From positions 186,001-250,000 of the forward strand of contig JAEKNX010000005.1 in the NCBI GenBank assembly GCA_016839055.1: DNA of 64,000 nucleotides, read 5' to 3'. Of this stretch, positions 56,270 to 64,000 are shown piece after piece; position 1 is the first letter of the stretch; every line of letters starts with the position of its first letter. The translations under genes were made by a program, and so were the position numbers. The notes under the pieces are model-generated. The model made no database searches. It worked only from the letters and a program-made list of their open reading frames with translations, and had not been told where the DNA came from. This stretch comes from Spirochaetales bacterium (GTDB taxonomy: Bacteria; Spirochaetota; Spirochaetia; UBA9216).

Positions 56270-58663
56270 ATGGCCCTTGAGGTAATATTTAATTACAGAA
56301 GGCATTTTCTCAGTTATTTTTTAATAATTCTTATTATTTCCGAATCAATATCATCAACTCATTTTTTTATGAAAAGTATTCAGGGAATCCCTGTATTAAC
56401 GAGCAATATTGTTCTGTCTTCCGTGCTTGGAGTTTTAATAGCATTTGTTATGGCTTTTGTAATCCTGAAACACAAGGAGCAGGAAGAATACAAGAGGCTA
56501 AATCCCTCAATCGAGTTCATAATAGGCAGAAAAGAGAAACTGTTCTTTATCAATAAAGCCTCGATCAATTTTTTCGGATTTAACACCCTTTCCCAAAAAG
56601 AAATAAAAGATGAAATCAAAAGATGGGTGGAGCAAAACTCCCCGAATATTTATAGGGCCAGCCATGAGAAGTTTGAATATTCAAAGGACGGCAGGACTAT
56701 ACTTTTTACCAAAGTTATTGACCTTGTAAACCATAATATTTTCTTTTTCGGCACAGATATTACAGATCAGAAAAACTCTGAGGTAAAGATACGCAGGCTG
56801 CTTGCAGCTATTGAGCAGAGCGCTAATTCCGTGCTGATAACCGACTCCGACGGTTCAATTAATTATGTTAACAAGGCCTTTGAGCGGTTCACCGGCTATC
56901 GTCAGAATGAGGTTATAGGTAAGACTCCGGCAATCCTAAAAAGCGGATATCATGATAATTGTTTCTATGACAACCTATGGGAGACGATACTCAGCGGAAG
57001 TGTATGGAATGGAACATTCATGAACAAGCGCAAGGACGGAGAGATGTACTGGGAAAATACAACAATAACGCCTATCTGTGGCAGCAATGGCGATATTTTC
57101 TCGTATATAGCCTTGAAAGAGGATATAACCCTAAAGAAACAGATGGAGCAGGAATTACGGCTGGCAAAGGACGAGGCCGAAAGATCCAACAAACTCAAGA
57201 GTGACTTCCTTGCAAATATTTCCCATGAGATCCGCACCCCGCTGAATGGCATTCTTGGATTCACTGATGTAATTCTTTGCAATGAGACTGATGATGAAAA
57301 CAGAGAAATGTTAAGGCTGATATTGAAGTCCGGACGAGATCTGTTAGAGCTGATAAACGAAGTGCTGGATCTTTCAAAGATTGAGGCTGACAGGATTGAG
57401 ATCGAGTCTTATCCATTCTCTCTCTGTGAGATGCTGTTGCTGCTGGAAAAACAGTTTTCCGTATTTGCCGGGGAAAAATCATTGAAGTTGGAATTCCATA
57501 CTCCAGGGAATATGCCGCCCCGGTTAACCGGGGGAGAAAAGCAGATCAAGCAGATTTTGAATAATCTTATAGGAAATGCATTGAAGTTTACTGAAAAAGG
57601 TTTTGTCAGGGTCGTAACCGGCTATGAAAACGGAATATTGCAGATTTCCGTGACAGACAGCGGGATGGGGATGTCCGAAGAACAGCAGCTTCGGGTTTTC
57701 GACGCTTTTCAGCAGGCCGGCCCGATGATAAACAATAAATACAAGGGTACGGGACTAGGTCTGACAATATCGAGGAGACTTGCAAGGCTGATGGCGGGCG
57801 ATATTACCGTTCAGAGTGTCGAGAATAAGGGGGCCAGTTTCACCCTGAGAATTCCCCTCCTGCCGGGAAGCCTTCAGGACGAGGCGGAATACTCGGAGCT
57901 GATCCCTGTCGAAGGCGAGTTAGTTGATATTGATTCTGAAGTCCCGGCGGTTATTGTTAAAGACCGGCTGCCAGGATTTGTTGCTGAAAAGCCCAAAACG
58001 CCTCCCAGGTTATTAACAGTATGTGATGAAGAGGTCAGTTTTCAGAGATTGGAAGAAATAAATCAGGCGCACGGTATGTCGACTGAACTCGTGGCTGATG
58101 CTGTGAGCGCCTTCAGGATGCTGGATGAGAATGAGTATGATATCCTTCTCATGGATACAAGAAGCACCAGAATTGGGGACAGGGAGCTTATCTCCATAAT
58201 AAGAGAACGGTCTGAATACGATAATCTCTATGTGATTATCATTACCGAGGATGTCAGCCCGGATGCGGAGAAGAGATATCTGTCTATGGGGTATGATTAC
58301 TATCTTTCAAAGCCTATAGATCACAACCGAATTATGATCCACATCAATCTCTTTCTTAAGCGTTATGAGGACAGTGAACTTCGGAGATATATCTATGATA
58401 CATCAGAGCTCCATAGTTCCGAGCTCAAAAAGCTTGAAATAGAACTGAGACGACTGAAAAGAATTGTTATTGATGACGATTTCGACGATATCCTGACTGT
58501 AACAGAGGAGATCGCCGGGATATCTCAAAAGGATGTTGTTCAGGAGATCTCAGCAGATCTGCGAGAAATTTGGGAAATCATTGATGAGACGGCTCTGACG
58601 GAATTCATTCTGAATACGCAGGATATCTATGCTCATACGGCTGAAGTAAGGGACGTGGAATAA
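56270..58663 (+). CDS. PAS-containing hybrid histidine kinase
   Basis: A 797-residue kinase. Two membrane helices lie at about 12-68 with almost no loop between, then a linker, a PAS domain (about 180-280, ITDSDGSINYVNKAFERFTGY) and PAC. HisKA carries His319 (ANISHEIRTPLNG). The HATPase has NNLIGNALKF, DSGMGM and GTGLGLTIS. A C-terminal receiver-like domain (ILLMDTRSTRIG, LSKPID) has the Asp but lacks the usual acidic pair at its start, which reads LTVCDEEVS. A helical tail resembling an HPt domain, without an obvious histidine motif, ends the protein. The stop is directly followed by the effector gene. Confidence 0.8.
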   Translation: MALEVIFNYRRHFLSYFLIILIISESISSTHFFMKSIQGIPVLTSNIVLSSVLGVLIAFVMAFVILKHKEQEEYKRLNPSIEFIIGRKEKLFFINKASINFFGFNTLSQKEIKDEIKRWVEQNSPNIYRASHEKFEYSKDGRTILFTKVIDLVNHNIFFFGTDITDQKNSEVKIRRLLAAIEQSANSVLITDSDGSINYVNKAFERFTGYRQNEVIGKTPAILKSGYHDNCFYDNLWETILSGSVWNGTFMNKRKDGEMYWENTTITPICGSNGDIFSYIALKEDITLKKQMEQELRLAKDEAERSNKLKSDFLANISHEIRTPLNGILGFTDVILCNETDDENREMLRLILKSGRDLLELINEVLDLSKIEADRIEIESYPFSLCEMLLLLEKQFSVFAGEKSLKLEFHTPGNMPPRLTGGEKQIKQILNNLIGNALKFTEKGFVRVVTGYENGILQISVTDSGMGMSEEQQLRVFDAFQQAGPMINNKYKGTGLGLTISRRLARLMAGDITVQSVENKGASFTLRIPLLPGSLQDEAEYSELIPVEGELVDIDSEVPAVIVKDRLPGFVAEKPKTPPRLLTVCDEEVSFQRLEEINQAHGMSTELVADAVSAFRMLDENEYDILLMDTRSTRIGDRELISIIRERSEYDNLYVIIITEDVSPDAEKRYLSMGYDYYLSKPIDHNRIMIHINLFLKRYEDSELRRYIYDTSELHSSELKKLEIELRRLKRIVIDDDFDDILTVTEEIAGISQKDVVQEISADLREIWEIIDETALTEFILNTQDIYAHTAEVRDVE

Positions 58664-60322
58664 TTGCAAAAGCCTACGATATTGATAGTCGATGACAACA
58701 AGATCAATACTGAGATCCTCTTTCTGATGCTGAAGGATATCTACAACCTTCGGATAGCCAGAAATGGAGAGGAGTGCCTTAAAAGAAGCATTATAAAGCC
58801 GTATCCGGATCTGATTCTGCTTGACGTGATGATGCCTGTGCTGGATGGGTTCGAGACGATAAGGCTTCTAAAGCGTGACGAGCGCATCAGGGAAATACCT
58901 GTTATATTCCTGACGGCCCTTTCAAATAAGGACGATGTAATAAAGGGCTTTGAATTGGGCGCGGTTGATTATCTTGTAAAGCCGTTTAACATAACTGAAC
59001 TCAAGGCGAGACTCAGGACCCACCTTGATCTGAAACTGAGTAGGCAGCAGATTCGAGTTCAAAAACAGGATTTGGAGATGCTCAATGAAAGGTTGCAGGA
59101 CAGAATTGCCGAACAGAGGATTTTTATAGAGAATGCAAGGCTTCTTCAGGCGAGTCTTATACAGAAGGAAATACCTCTGTTATCCGAGTTTAATATCCAG
59201 GCGCTTTATCTGCCATCTGAGGATCTTGGCGGAGATTTCTTTTCCATCGTTAAGGGAGTCCATGAGCACAAGCTTGTAATCATGCTGGGCGATTGTACCG
59301 GTCATGGACTCGAATCGTCTATCGAATCGTCCCTGCTTACAAGCATTGTGCGGAAAATGATGTTTAACCTTTTTAAAAGTAATGACACCGGAATGTTTCT
59401 GAAGGAGGTGAACAGGGAATTCATCAAGGTTGCGGAGGCGGATCAGTTTCCAACGATGTTTCTCTGCATTATTGATCTGGATACAAAGATTTTGAAGTAT
59501 TCAAATGCTAACGGTGTTTTACCAAGTTTACTTAGAGACGGCAGGATTTTTAGTATAGAGCCTGTGAACGGAATGCATCTCGGATATTCAGTCGATACCC
59601 GGTATGAAAGCATATCTCTCCAGCTCGAGGAGGACGATCGCCTCTACTTCTATTCAGACGCTGTTCTGGAATATGAAACGGTAAGGTATGATTTTTCCGG
59701 GCGTGAATGCTTTGAGAAAATACTGAATCAAAAAAATAAATGTCCGTCAGATGATTTCCGATCGATTATAAGAGAGTTTGAAAGAACCTCCGGGCGATTG
59801 CCGCTGGAGGATGATACAACCTTGATTCAGCTTGACTATTCCGGGACCATGGGAAGGAGCTACACTTTCTCGAGCTTAAGTGAATATGAATCCATCCTTA
59901 CGGAGATAAAATCTTGCCTGCGCCGAAAAGATTATCCTGAAGATGAGATTAGCGGAATATCCATAGGACTAGATGAGCTCTGTATGAATGCGTTTCAACA
60001 TGGAAACAAGGAAGAACCGGACAGAATTATTGAGCTCACTGCCTTGATTTCATGTAGGAGTCTTAGCTTTACGGTCACGGATATGGGCGACGGTTTCAAC
60101 CCCCTTGATGTACCTGACCCTGTTGACTCTATTATTGAGATCTACGAAAGCGACAAGATGGACGAATATATGCACGGCAGGGGAATAGCAGTGGCCAGAA
60201 CCTTCTACGATACCATAGAGTATAACGAGAAGGGCAATTCTGTCTGCCTGCGAAAGGCAAAAAAGCCTGAGACGGTAGTTTTTTCGTATGAGAAAGAGAT
60301 GTATGAACGAGAAGGAATTTAA
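58664..60322 (+). CDS. Receiver-PP2C phosphatase-HATPase effector (RsbU/RsbW-like)
   Basis: A 552-residue three-part regulator. The receiver with Asp54 (LILLDVMMPVLDGF, VKPF) is followed by a short coiled coil and a SpoIIE-type PP2C phosphatase (about 170-385; metal residues in EDLGGDFF, GDCTGHG and LEDDTTL). An anti-sigma-type HATPase follows (about 410-540, GLDELCMNAFQHG, DMGDGF, HGRGIAVA). It combines switch phosphatase and kinase of a partner-switching pathway in one chain, controlled by phosphorylation from the upstream hybrid kinase. It starts with TTG immediately after the kinase stop. No STAS antagonist gene is seen nearby. Confidence 0.85.
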   Translation: MQKPTILIVDDNKINTEILFLMLKDIYNLRIARNGEECLKRSIIKPYPDLILLDVMMPVLDGFETIRLLKRDERIREIPVIFLTALSNKDDVIKGFELGAVDYLVKPFNITELKARLRTHLDLKLSRQQIRVQKQDLEMLNERLQDRIAEQRIFIENARLLQASLIQKEIPLLSEFNIQALYLPSEDLGGDFFSIVKGVHEHKLVIMLGDCTGHGLESSIESSLLTSIVRKMMFNLFKSNDTGMFLKEVNREFIKVAEADQFPTMFLCIIDLDTKILKYSNANGVLPSLLRDGRIFSIEPVNGMHLGYSVDTRYESISLQLEEDDRLYFYSDAVLEYETVRYDFSGRECFEKILNQKNKCPSDDFRSIIREFERTSGRLPLEDDTTLIQLDYSGTMGRSYTFSSLSEYESILTEIKSCLRRKDYPEDEISGISIGLDELCMNAFQHGNKEEPDRIIELTALISCRSLSFTVTDMGDGFNPLDVPDPVDSIIEIYESDKMDEYMHGRGIAVARTFYDTIEYNEKGNSVCLRKAKKPETVVFSYEKEMYEREGI

Positions 60323-60427
60323 AGATTACAGTAAATCTTCAATATAAAGGCTTTGAAATTTGATTTTGGAAAATCCTTTTTCTATAATTAAACTATTGAA
60401 GATGATAAAAACGATAGATAGCAGAGG

Positions 60428-60517
60428 TTCTTGCAAAACTCGTGTTATTGAAAACCTAGGGTTTTTTGCAAGAAATCGTTGGAGTGTTTTTGACATATCA
60501 ATATAATTATATATGGT
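60428..60517 (+). promoter_or_regulatory. Hairpin and candidate promoter before the chemoreceptor gene
   Basis: An 11-bp inverted repeat TTCTTGCAAAA/TTTTGCAAGAA (60428-60438 with 60464-60474), then TTGACA at 60490-60495, a 16-base spacer and TATGGT at 60512-60517. The repeat may end the upstream transcript or bind a regulator. Confidence 0.4.
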
Positions 60518-60579
60518 ATGAATAATTATCAAAAAACTCCAATTCCCTAAGCATATTTATTATGTGCAGGAGTAAATGG

Positions 60580-62649
60580 ATGAAATTAAGAACTATACTG
60601 TTTACAGGTTTTTTAGGGATGGCGGCAATTACCTTGATTATTGGAGTAACCGCTTTTCTTATGAGCAATGTCACATTAAAGGCAAATCAAAATGTCATTG
60701 CATTGAGTAAAGTAGAGTCAGATTTATTAACGGCTATATCTGCACATAATAAATGGAAAGCATCATTGGAAGAATCGTTTATTGAGAATCTGGATGGCAT
60801 TCATGTTCAGCTCGATGGTCATGAATGCGGATTCGGCAACTGGTTCTATAAGGGGGGACTGGAAGAATTAAAATTATTATCTCCGGAAATTGCTGAGATA
60901 ATTACCCTTGTTGAACAAAGCCATTTGAATTTGCATAAAACTGCGGAGAAAATGAATGAAACATGGAAACAAATTCATCCTGGATTGAATGAAGAATTAT
61001 ATAGAAGGTTGAGTGACCACAATGCATGGGCAACGAACTTAATCGAAGATATTTTACAGGGCAGGGTATCCGATGCTGAAATTGATCATAGGCAATGTGG
61101 CTTTGGTTTGTTTTTAGCAAGTGACTGGAATAAAGAATTAGAAAAATCATGGCCTGAATACAAACGATTAATTGATCCAATAAAGATACATCATGAGAAT
61201 TTACATCAGGCTGTAATTACAATAAACAACACCCCTGACGTGGATGAAAAATACAAGCTCTTTGTTCAAAATGTTACACCTGAGTTGGCTTTTATAAAAG
61301 ATAGTTTTCAGGATATCATTTTAATGGAACAAGTTTTAGTTAATGGACAGTCCTCTGCAAAGTATATCTTTAATAATGAGACATCAGGTTATCTTAATGA
61401 TGTTGAGCTTGGTATTAACGAAACGATTAATCAGATAGGTAAAGAAAAAAGTATCTTAGAGACTGATGCAAACAAACTTAATATAATTCAAAATATTGTT
61501 ATCTGGATAGGAATTGGTTTAGGTGTTTTAATTGGCATTATTGTTGCTGTTTTTATAACCAGATCCATCACAAGGAAATTAGGAGGAGAACCTGCTGAAA
61601 TATCAATAATAGCTGAAAATATTGCTAAAGGTAATCTGGATTTGAAATTTGATGAAAGAAATGCAATAGGGATATTCGCTTCGATGAAAAATATGACATC
61701 AAGTCTTACAGAAATTGTATCTTCAGTTCTCGCAGGCAGCGAACAGATAGCGGCGGCAAGCGAGGAACTGGCTTCCGGTAATCAGGATCTGTCGAATAGG
61801 ACTGAACAACAGGCCTCAGCTCTTGAAGAAACCTCGTCGGCAATTGAGGAGATGAGCGCATCGGTTAAATCCAATGCCGATAGCACGGCCTCGGCAGACA
61901 AGCTTTCCAGAGACGCTGTCCAGAAGACAGAATTGGGCTCGGATTCCGTCAAAAAAATGGTTACTACTATGAATGAGATAAATGATTCAAGCAACAGGAT
62001 TTCCGACATAATAGAGGTTATTAATAATATTGCTTTTCAGACTAATCTTCTTGCATTGAATGCGTCGATTGAGGCGGCCCGGGCCGGAGAACAGGGCAAG
62101 GGTTTTGCTGTAGTCGCGGTAGAGGTTCGGAAGCTTGCGAAGCGTTCAGATCGGGCTGCACGAGAAATTGCGGATATAATCAAGGAGAGCGGCCGAAAGG
62201 TCGAAGAAGGCGTTGATGTAGCAAGTAGTGCCGGAAGCATGCTGGAAGAGATCAATTCAGCCGTAAAGAAGGTGACCGCGCTTGTGGCGGAGATATCTGC
62301 CGCCTCGCAGGAACAGCTGTCGAGCGTTGAGCAGATAGACCAGACTCTTACCAGCCTGGATGAGAATACTCAGAAGAACGCGGCTATGGTCGAGGAGGCT
62401 GCTTCTGCAACAGAGGAACTCTCCTCGCAGGCTCAGGAGCTTAATTCCACTATACAGTTTTTCAAGATCGGGCATGGCACTCGACTGAATAAGCAGAAGA
62501 CTTCTGTCGGAGTTCGCCTAATGAGGGACACAAAGACAAAGAACAAGAAACAGGGCAAATCCTCAGAAATTGAGTCCGAAACGGATTCAGAAGGTTCGTA
62601 CGAAACCTTTTCTAATCTGGCAAGCGAAGGTGAGTTCGATGAATTCTGA
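60580..62649 (+). CDS. Methyl-accepting chemotaxis protein with tandem periplasmic CZB domains
   Basis: A 689-residue chemoreceptor from the ATG at 60580 (AGGAG 7 bases upstream). Membrane helix 1 is at 5-27 and helix 2 at about 310-330. Between them are two chemoreceptor zinc-binding (CZB) domains. The first has His56, His81/Cys83 (HECGFGNW), His115 and His119; the second has His147, His170/Cys173 (HRQCGFG), His204/205 and His209. A HAMP-like linker, the methyl-helices and the standard tip [20 protein letters not shown] follow, so it signals through CheW/CheA. CZB domains are usually cytoplasmic, at receptor C termini; a periplasmic pair suggests zinc or oxidant sensing outside the inner membrane. 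Confidence 0.85.
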   Translation: MKLRTILFTGFLGMAAITLIIGVTAFLMSNVTLKANQNVIALSKVESDLLTAISAHNKWKASLEESFIENLDGIHVQLDGHECGFGNWFYKGGLEELKLLSPEIAEIITLVEQSHLNLHKTAEKMNETWKQIHPGLNEELYRRLSDHNAWATNLIEDILQGRVSDAEIDHRQCGFGLFLASDWNKELEKSWPEYKRLIDPIKIHHENLHQAVITINNTPDVDEKYKLFVQNVTPELAFIKDSFQDIILMEQVLVNGQSSAKYIFNNETSGYLNDVELGINETINQIGKEKSILETDANKLNIIQNIVIWIGIGLGVLIGIIVAVFITRSITRKLGGEPAEISIIAENIAKGNLDLKFDERNAIGIFASMKNMTSSLTEIVSSVLAGSEQIAAASEELASGNQDLSNRTEQQASALEETSSAIEEMSASVKSNADSTASADKLSRDAVQKTELGSDSVKKMVTTMNEINDSSNRISDIIEVINNIAFQTNLLALNASIEAARAGEQGKGFAVVAVEVRKLAKRSDRAAREIADIIKESGRKVEEGVDVASSAGSMLEEINSAVKKVTALVAEISAASQEQLSSVEQIDQTLTSLDENTQKNAAMVEEAASATEELSSQAQELNSTIQFFKIGHGTRLNKQKTSVGVRLMRDTKTKNKKQGKSSEIESETDSEGSYETFSNLASEGEFDEF

Positions 62650-63229
62650 TAGTTTTGAAAGTCCGAATCCGGCCGATCCCTCAGCCGAAGAGCGTTTTAC
62701 CGAACTTTATAAAGATATTGATCACGAAGACGAGGATATGCTGGTAAGCCAGCTTAATATGAATGTCTCAAACCAGTATGTCGTCTTTTCAGTTGGCGAT
62801 GAGGAATATGGAATTCCGATATTGGCTGTGCAGGAGATTATCTCTCTACCTAATCTAACCCGGATTCCCGGGATTCCTGAATACATTCCCGGAATAATAA
62901 ATCTTCGGGGAAATATCATTCCTCTTCATCTGCTTCGGAGTAAATTCCAACTTTCACTTGAAGCGCTGAACAACAACACCATTGTTATAATTGTCCAGAT
63001 AGGCGATAAGCAGAAGAAGACAGTCGGGCTGATAGTGGATGCGGTTTCAGATGTAGCGAGCATTACTGAGGAGAATCAGCGTGAAACTCCTGATTTTAGC
63101 GGTAATATTGATGTCAGCTATGTTGAAAAGATAGGTCAGATTGGGCAGAAAATGGTAATAATAATCAATCTGGAAAGGTTTTTTACGGAAAAAGAGATAT
63201 CTGTAATAGAGAATGCGAGCAAGGGATAA
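62639..63229 (+). CDS. cheW: CheW-type coupling protein
   Basis: A 196-residue CheW with an acidic N-terminal extension of about 55 residues before the SH3-like domain ([43 protein letters not shown]). The ATG at 62639 lies inside the chemoreceptor's last codons (11-base overlap) with AAGGTGAG 7 bases upstream; the longer frame to 62570 is a shadow of the receptor gene. It is probably a dedicated adaptor for the adjacent receptor. No cheA is in view. Confidence 0.85.
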   Translation: MNSDSFESPNPADPSAEERFTELYKDIDHEDEDMLVSQLNMNVSNQYVVFSVGDEEYGIPILAVQEIISLPNLTRIPGIPEYIPGIINLRGNIIPLHLLRSKFQLSLEALNNNTIVIIVQIGDKQKKTVGLIVDAVSDVASITEENQRETPDFSGNIDVSYVEKIGQIGQKMVIIINLERFFTEKEISVIENASKG

Positions 63230-63894
63230 TGAAAACCACAATTGTTCTTGAGACAGACAAAAAACGGTTAGCCGGAAATCTGGCCAGCCCGGAGAGGCGG
63301 TTTGAATTCTTTGAATCCGAGCAGAGTGCCTACCTGTTTCACCTGGAACAGACTGAAGTGGATTCTTATATCCTGGAAGACACTGGAAACGACGTCCGAT
63401 CGCTTATTCGAAATGTGCGTAATATAAGGTTTCTAAACGAAATGGTGTCAATTATTCTGTTTGGAGAGGGAAGTATTCCTGATGAATTGCATCAAGACGA
63501 ACATAACATAACTAAATGCTCAACGATAGAAGAACTTGTGCTGATGCTGGAAGCCATACCTGAAAACAAGAGGAAATATAACAGGGTAAGGTGGCCGGTA
63601 TCTGCGTGGTTTAACGGTACGAATTCTCTGGAGGGACAGCGTGATAAGGGTATGGTTACTTCAATATCTTCCGGCGGATGTATGATTTTTTCAGATCGAA
63701 TGCCTGCTGCGGGTGAGGCACTGTTTATAACGATTATTTTTAATGATTTCGATTTTCTTGTCGAAGGAGTGATTCTTCGACAAGATACAAGAGGGTTTGC
63801 CGTTCAGTTTAGGGAGATATCATCCTGGACGCAGACAATAATCCAGAGGATAGTCGATGAGAGGATCTTAATAGAACTCAAAAATATCGACTAA
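63229..63894 (+). CDS. PilZ-domain protein
   Basis: A 221-residue protein whose start overlaps the cheW stop by one base. Residues 1-110 show a degenerate receiver-like pattern without clear catalytic residues. Residues 118-215 form a PilZ domain: RKYNRVRWPVSAW supplies the RxxxR c-di-GMP motif and SISSGGCMIFS the (D/N)xSxxG-like motif, with Ser in the first position. Binding of c-di-GMP is therefore likely but not certain. It would link the chemoreceptor operon to second-messenger control, for example of motility. Confidence 0.75.
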   Translation: MKTTIVLETDKKRLAGNLASPERRFEFFESEQSAYLFHLEQTEVDSYILEDTGNDVRSLIRNVRNIRFLNEMVSIILFGEGSIPDELHQDEHNITKCSTIEELVLMLEAIPENKRKYNRVRWPVSAWFNGTNSLEGQRDKGMVTSISSGGCMIFSDRMPAAGEALFITIIFNDFDFLVEGVILRQDTRGFAVQFREISSWTQTIIQRIVDERILIELKNID

Positions 63895-63911
63895 GCAGCA
63901 TATAGGTTGTT

Positions 63912-64000
63912 ATGGGATTATATAAAACAGAACAAAATATTACGATAAACTCCAGGCTGCAACCGTTCATATCGAGTTTGCAGATTTTCATTCATAGATA
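63912..64000 (+). CDS. Start of a further gene, cut by the window edge
   Basis: An ATG at 63912, 17 bases after the PilZ gene, opens a frame of 29 codons to the window end (MGLYKTEQNITINSRLQPF at its start). The tight spacing suggests the same operon. Too short to identify. Confidence 0.4.
   Translation, partial: MGLYKTEQNITINSRLQPFISSLQIFIHR

Overview
The window reads as chromosomal DNA of a free-living, probably anaerobic spirochaete-like bacterium. This is an inference from gene content: many lipoproteins with loose lipoboxes, large hybrid histidine kinases, chemoreceptor/CheW/PilZ signalling, frequent TTG starts, and anaerobe-type accessory genes. No rRNA, tRNA, CRISPR array or intact mobile element was found. 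An IS66 transposase tail, a HemN-like tail and several clipped lipoprotein genes show local gene decay.

Layout. 1-7 kb: a branched-chain-amino-acid-type ABC binding protein, a minus-strand operon (acetate kinase, P1-family peptidase, ketopantoate reductase) and a plus-strand panB-folD pair, so pantothenate synthesis and its one-carbon donor are adjacent. 7.2-11.7 kb: a HemN-like remnant, a YhcH-family protein, a Nudix hydrolase, and cysM followed by two YeeE/YedE halves (probably thiosulfate uptake into cysteine). 11.7-13.6 kb: an alpha-L-fucosidase with an unusual membrane tail. 13.9-27.7 kb: two tandem copies of a module made of an alpha/beta hydrolase, a hybrid kinase with a LuxR-type DNA-binding end, and downstream lipoprotein genes. 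The second copy is intact and the first has decayed lipoproteins. A shared 15-bp site lies just upstream of the first lipoprotein gene in both copies.

27.9-34.4 kb: a small ferredoxin, a heterodimeric ABC exporter, a diguanylate cyclase behind a hairpin-rich leader, and a small membrane protein. 34.6-36.9 kb: 23-bp tandem repeats and a TetR operon (membrane protein, TetR, amidohydrolase) with palindromic operators. 37.4-44.3 kb: an arsenic-type resistance island. ArsR, Acr3 and an MtrA-like corrinoid protein read one way; a redox-disulfide protein, a DGC protein, an ArsP-like permease, an MFS carrier, a CcdA-like protein and a thioredoxin lipoprotein read the other. The divergent promoter carries two matching inverted repeats, and a BFD-like iron-sulfur protein follows.

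44.4-50 kb: small exported proteins, a pentapeptide protein, the IS66 remnant, and two related exported proteins leading into a two-component system. 50.3-56.1 kb: a long leader that may be a molybdenum/tungsten-cofactor riboswitch, followed by a FecB/FecCD-type importer and a radical SAM enzyme fused to an unrecognised domain of about 400 residues. 56.2-64 kb: a signalling cluster of a PAS hybrid kinase, a REC-PP2C-HATPase effector, a chemoreceptor with two periplasmic zinc-binding CZB domains, CheW, PilZ and the start of another gene.

Best candidates for new biology are the corrinoid-containing arsenic island, the importer plus radical-SAM fusion operon, and the duplicated hydrolase/kinase/lipoprotein module.
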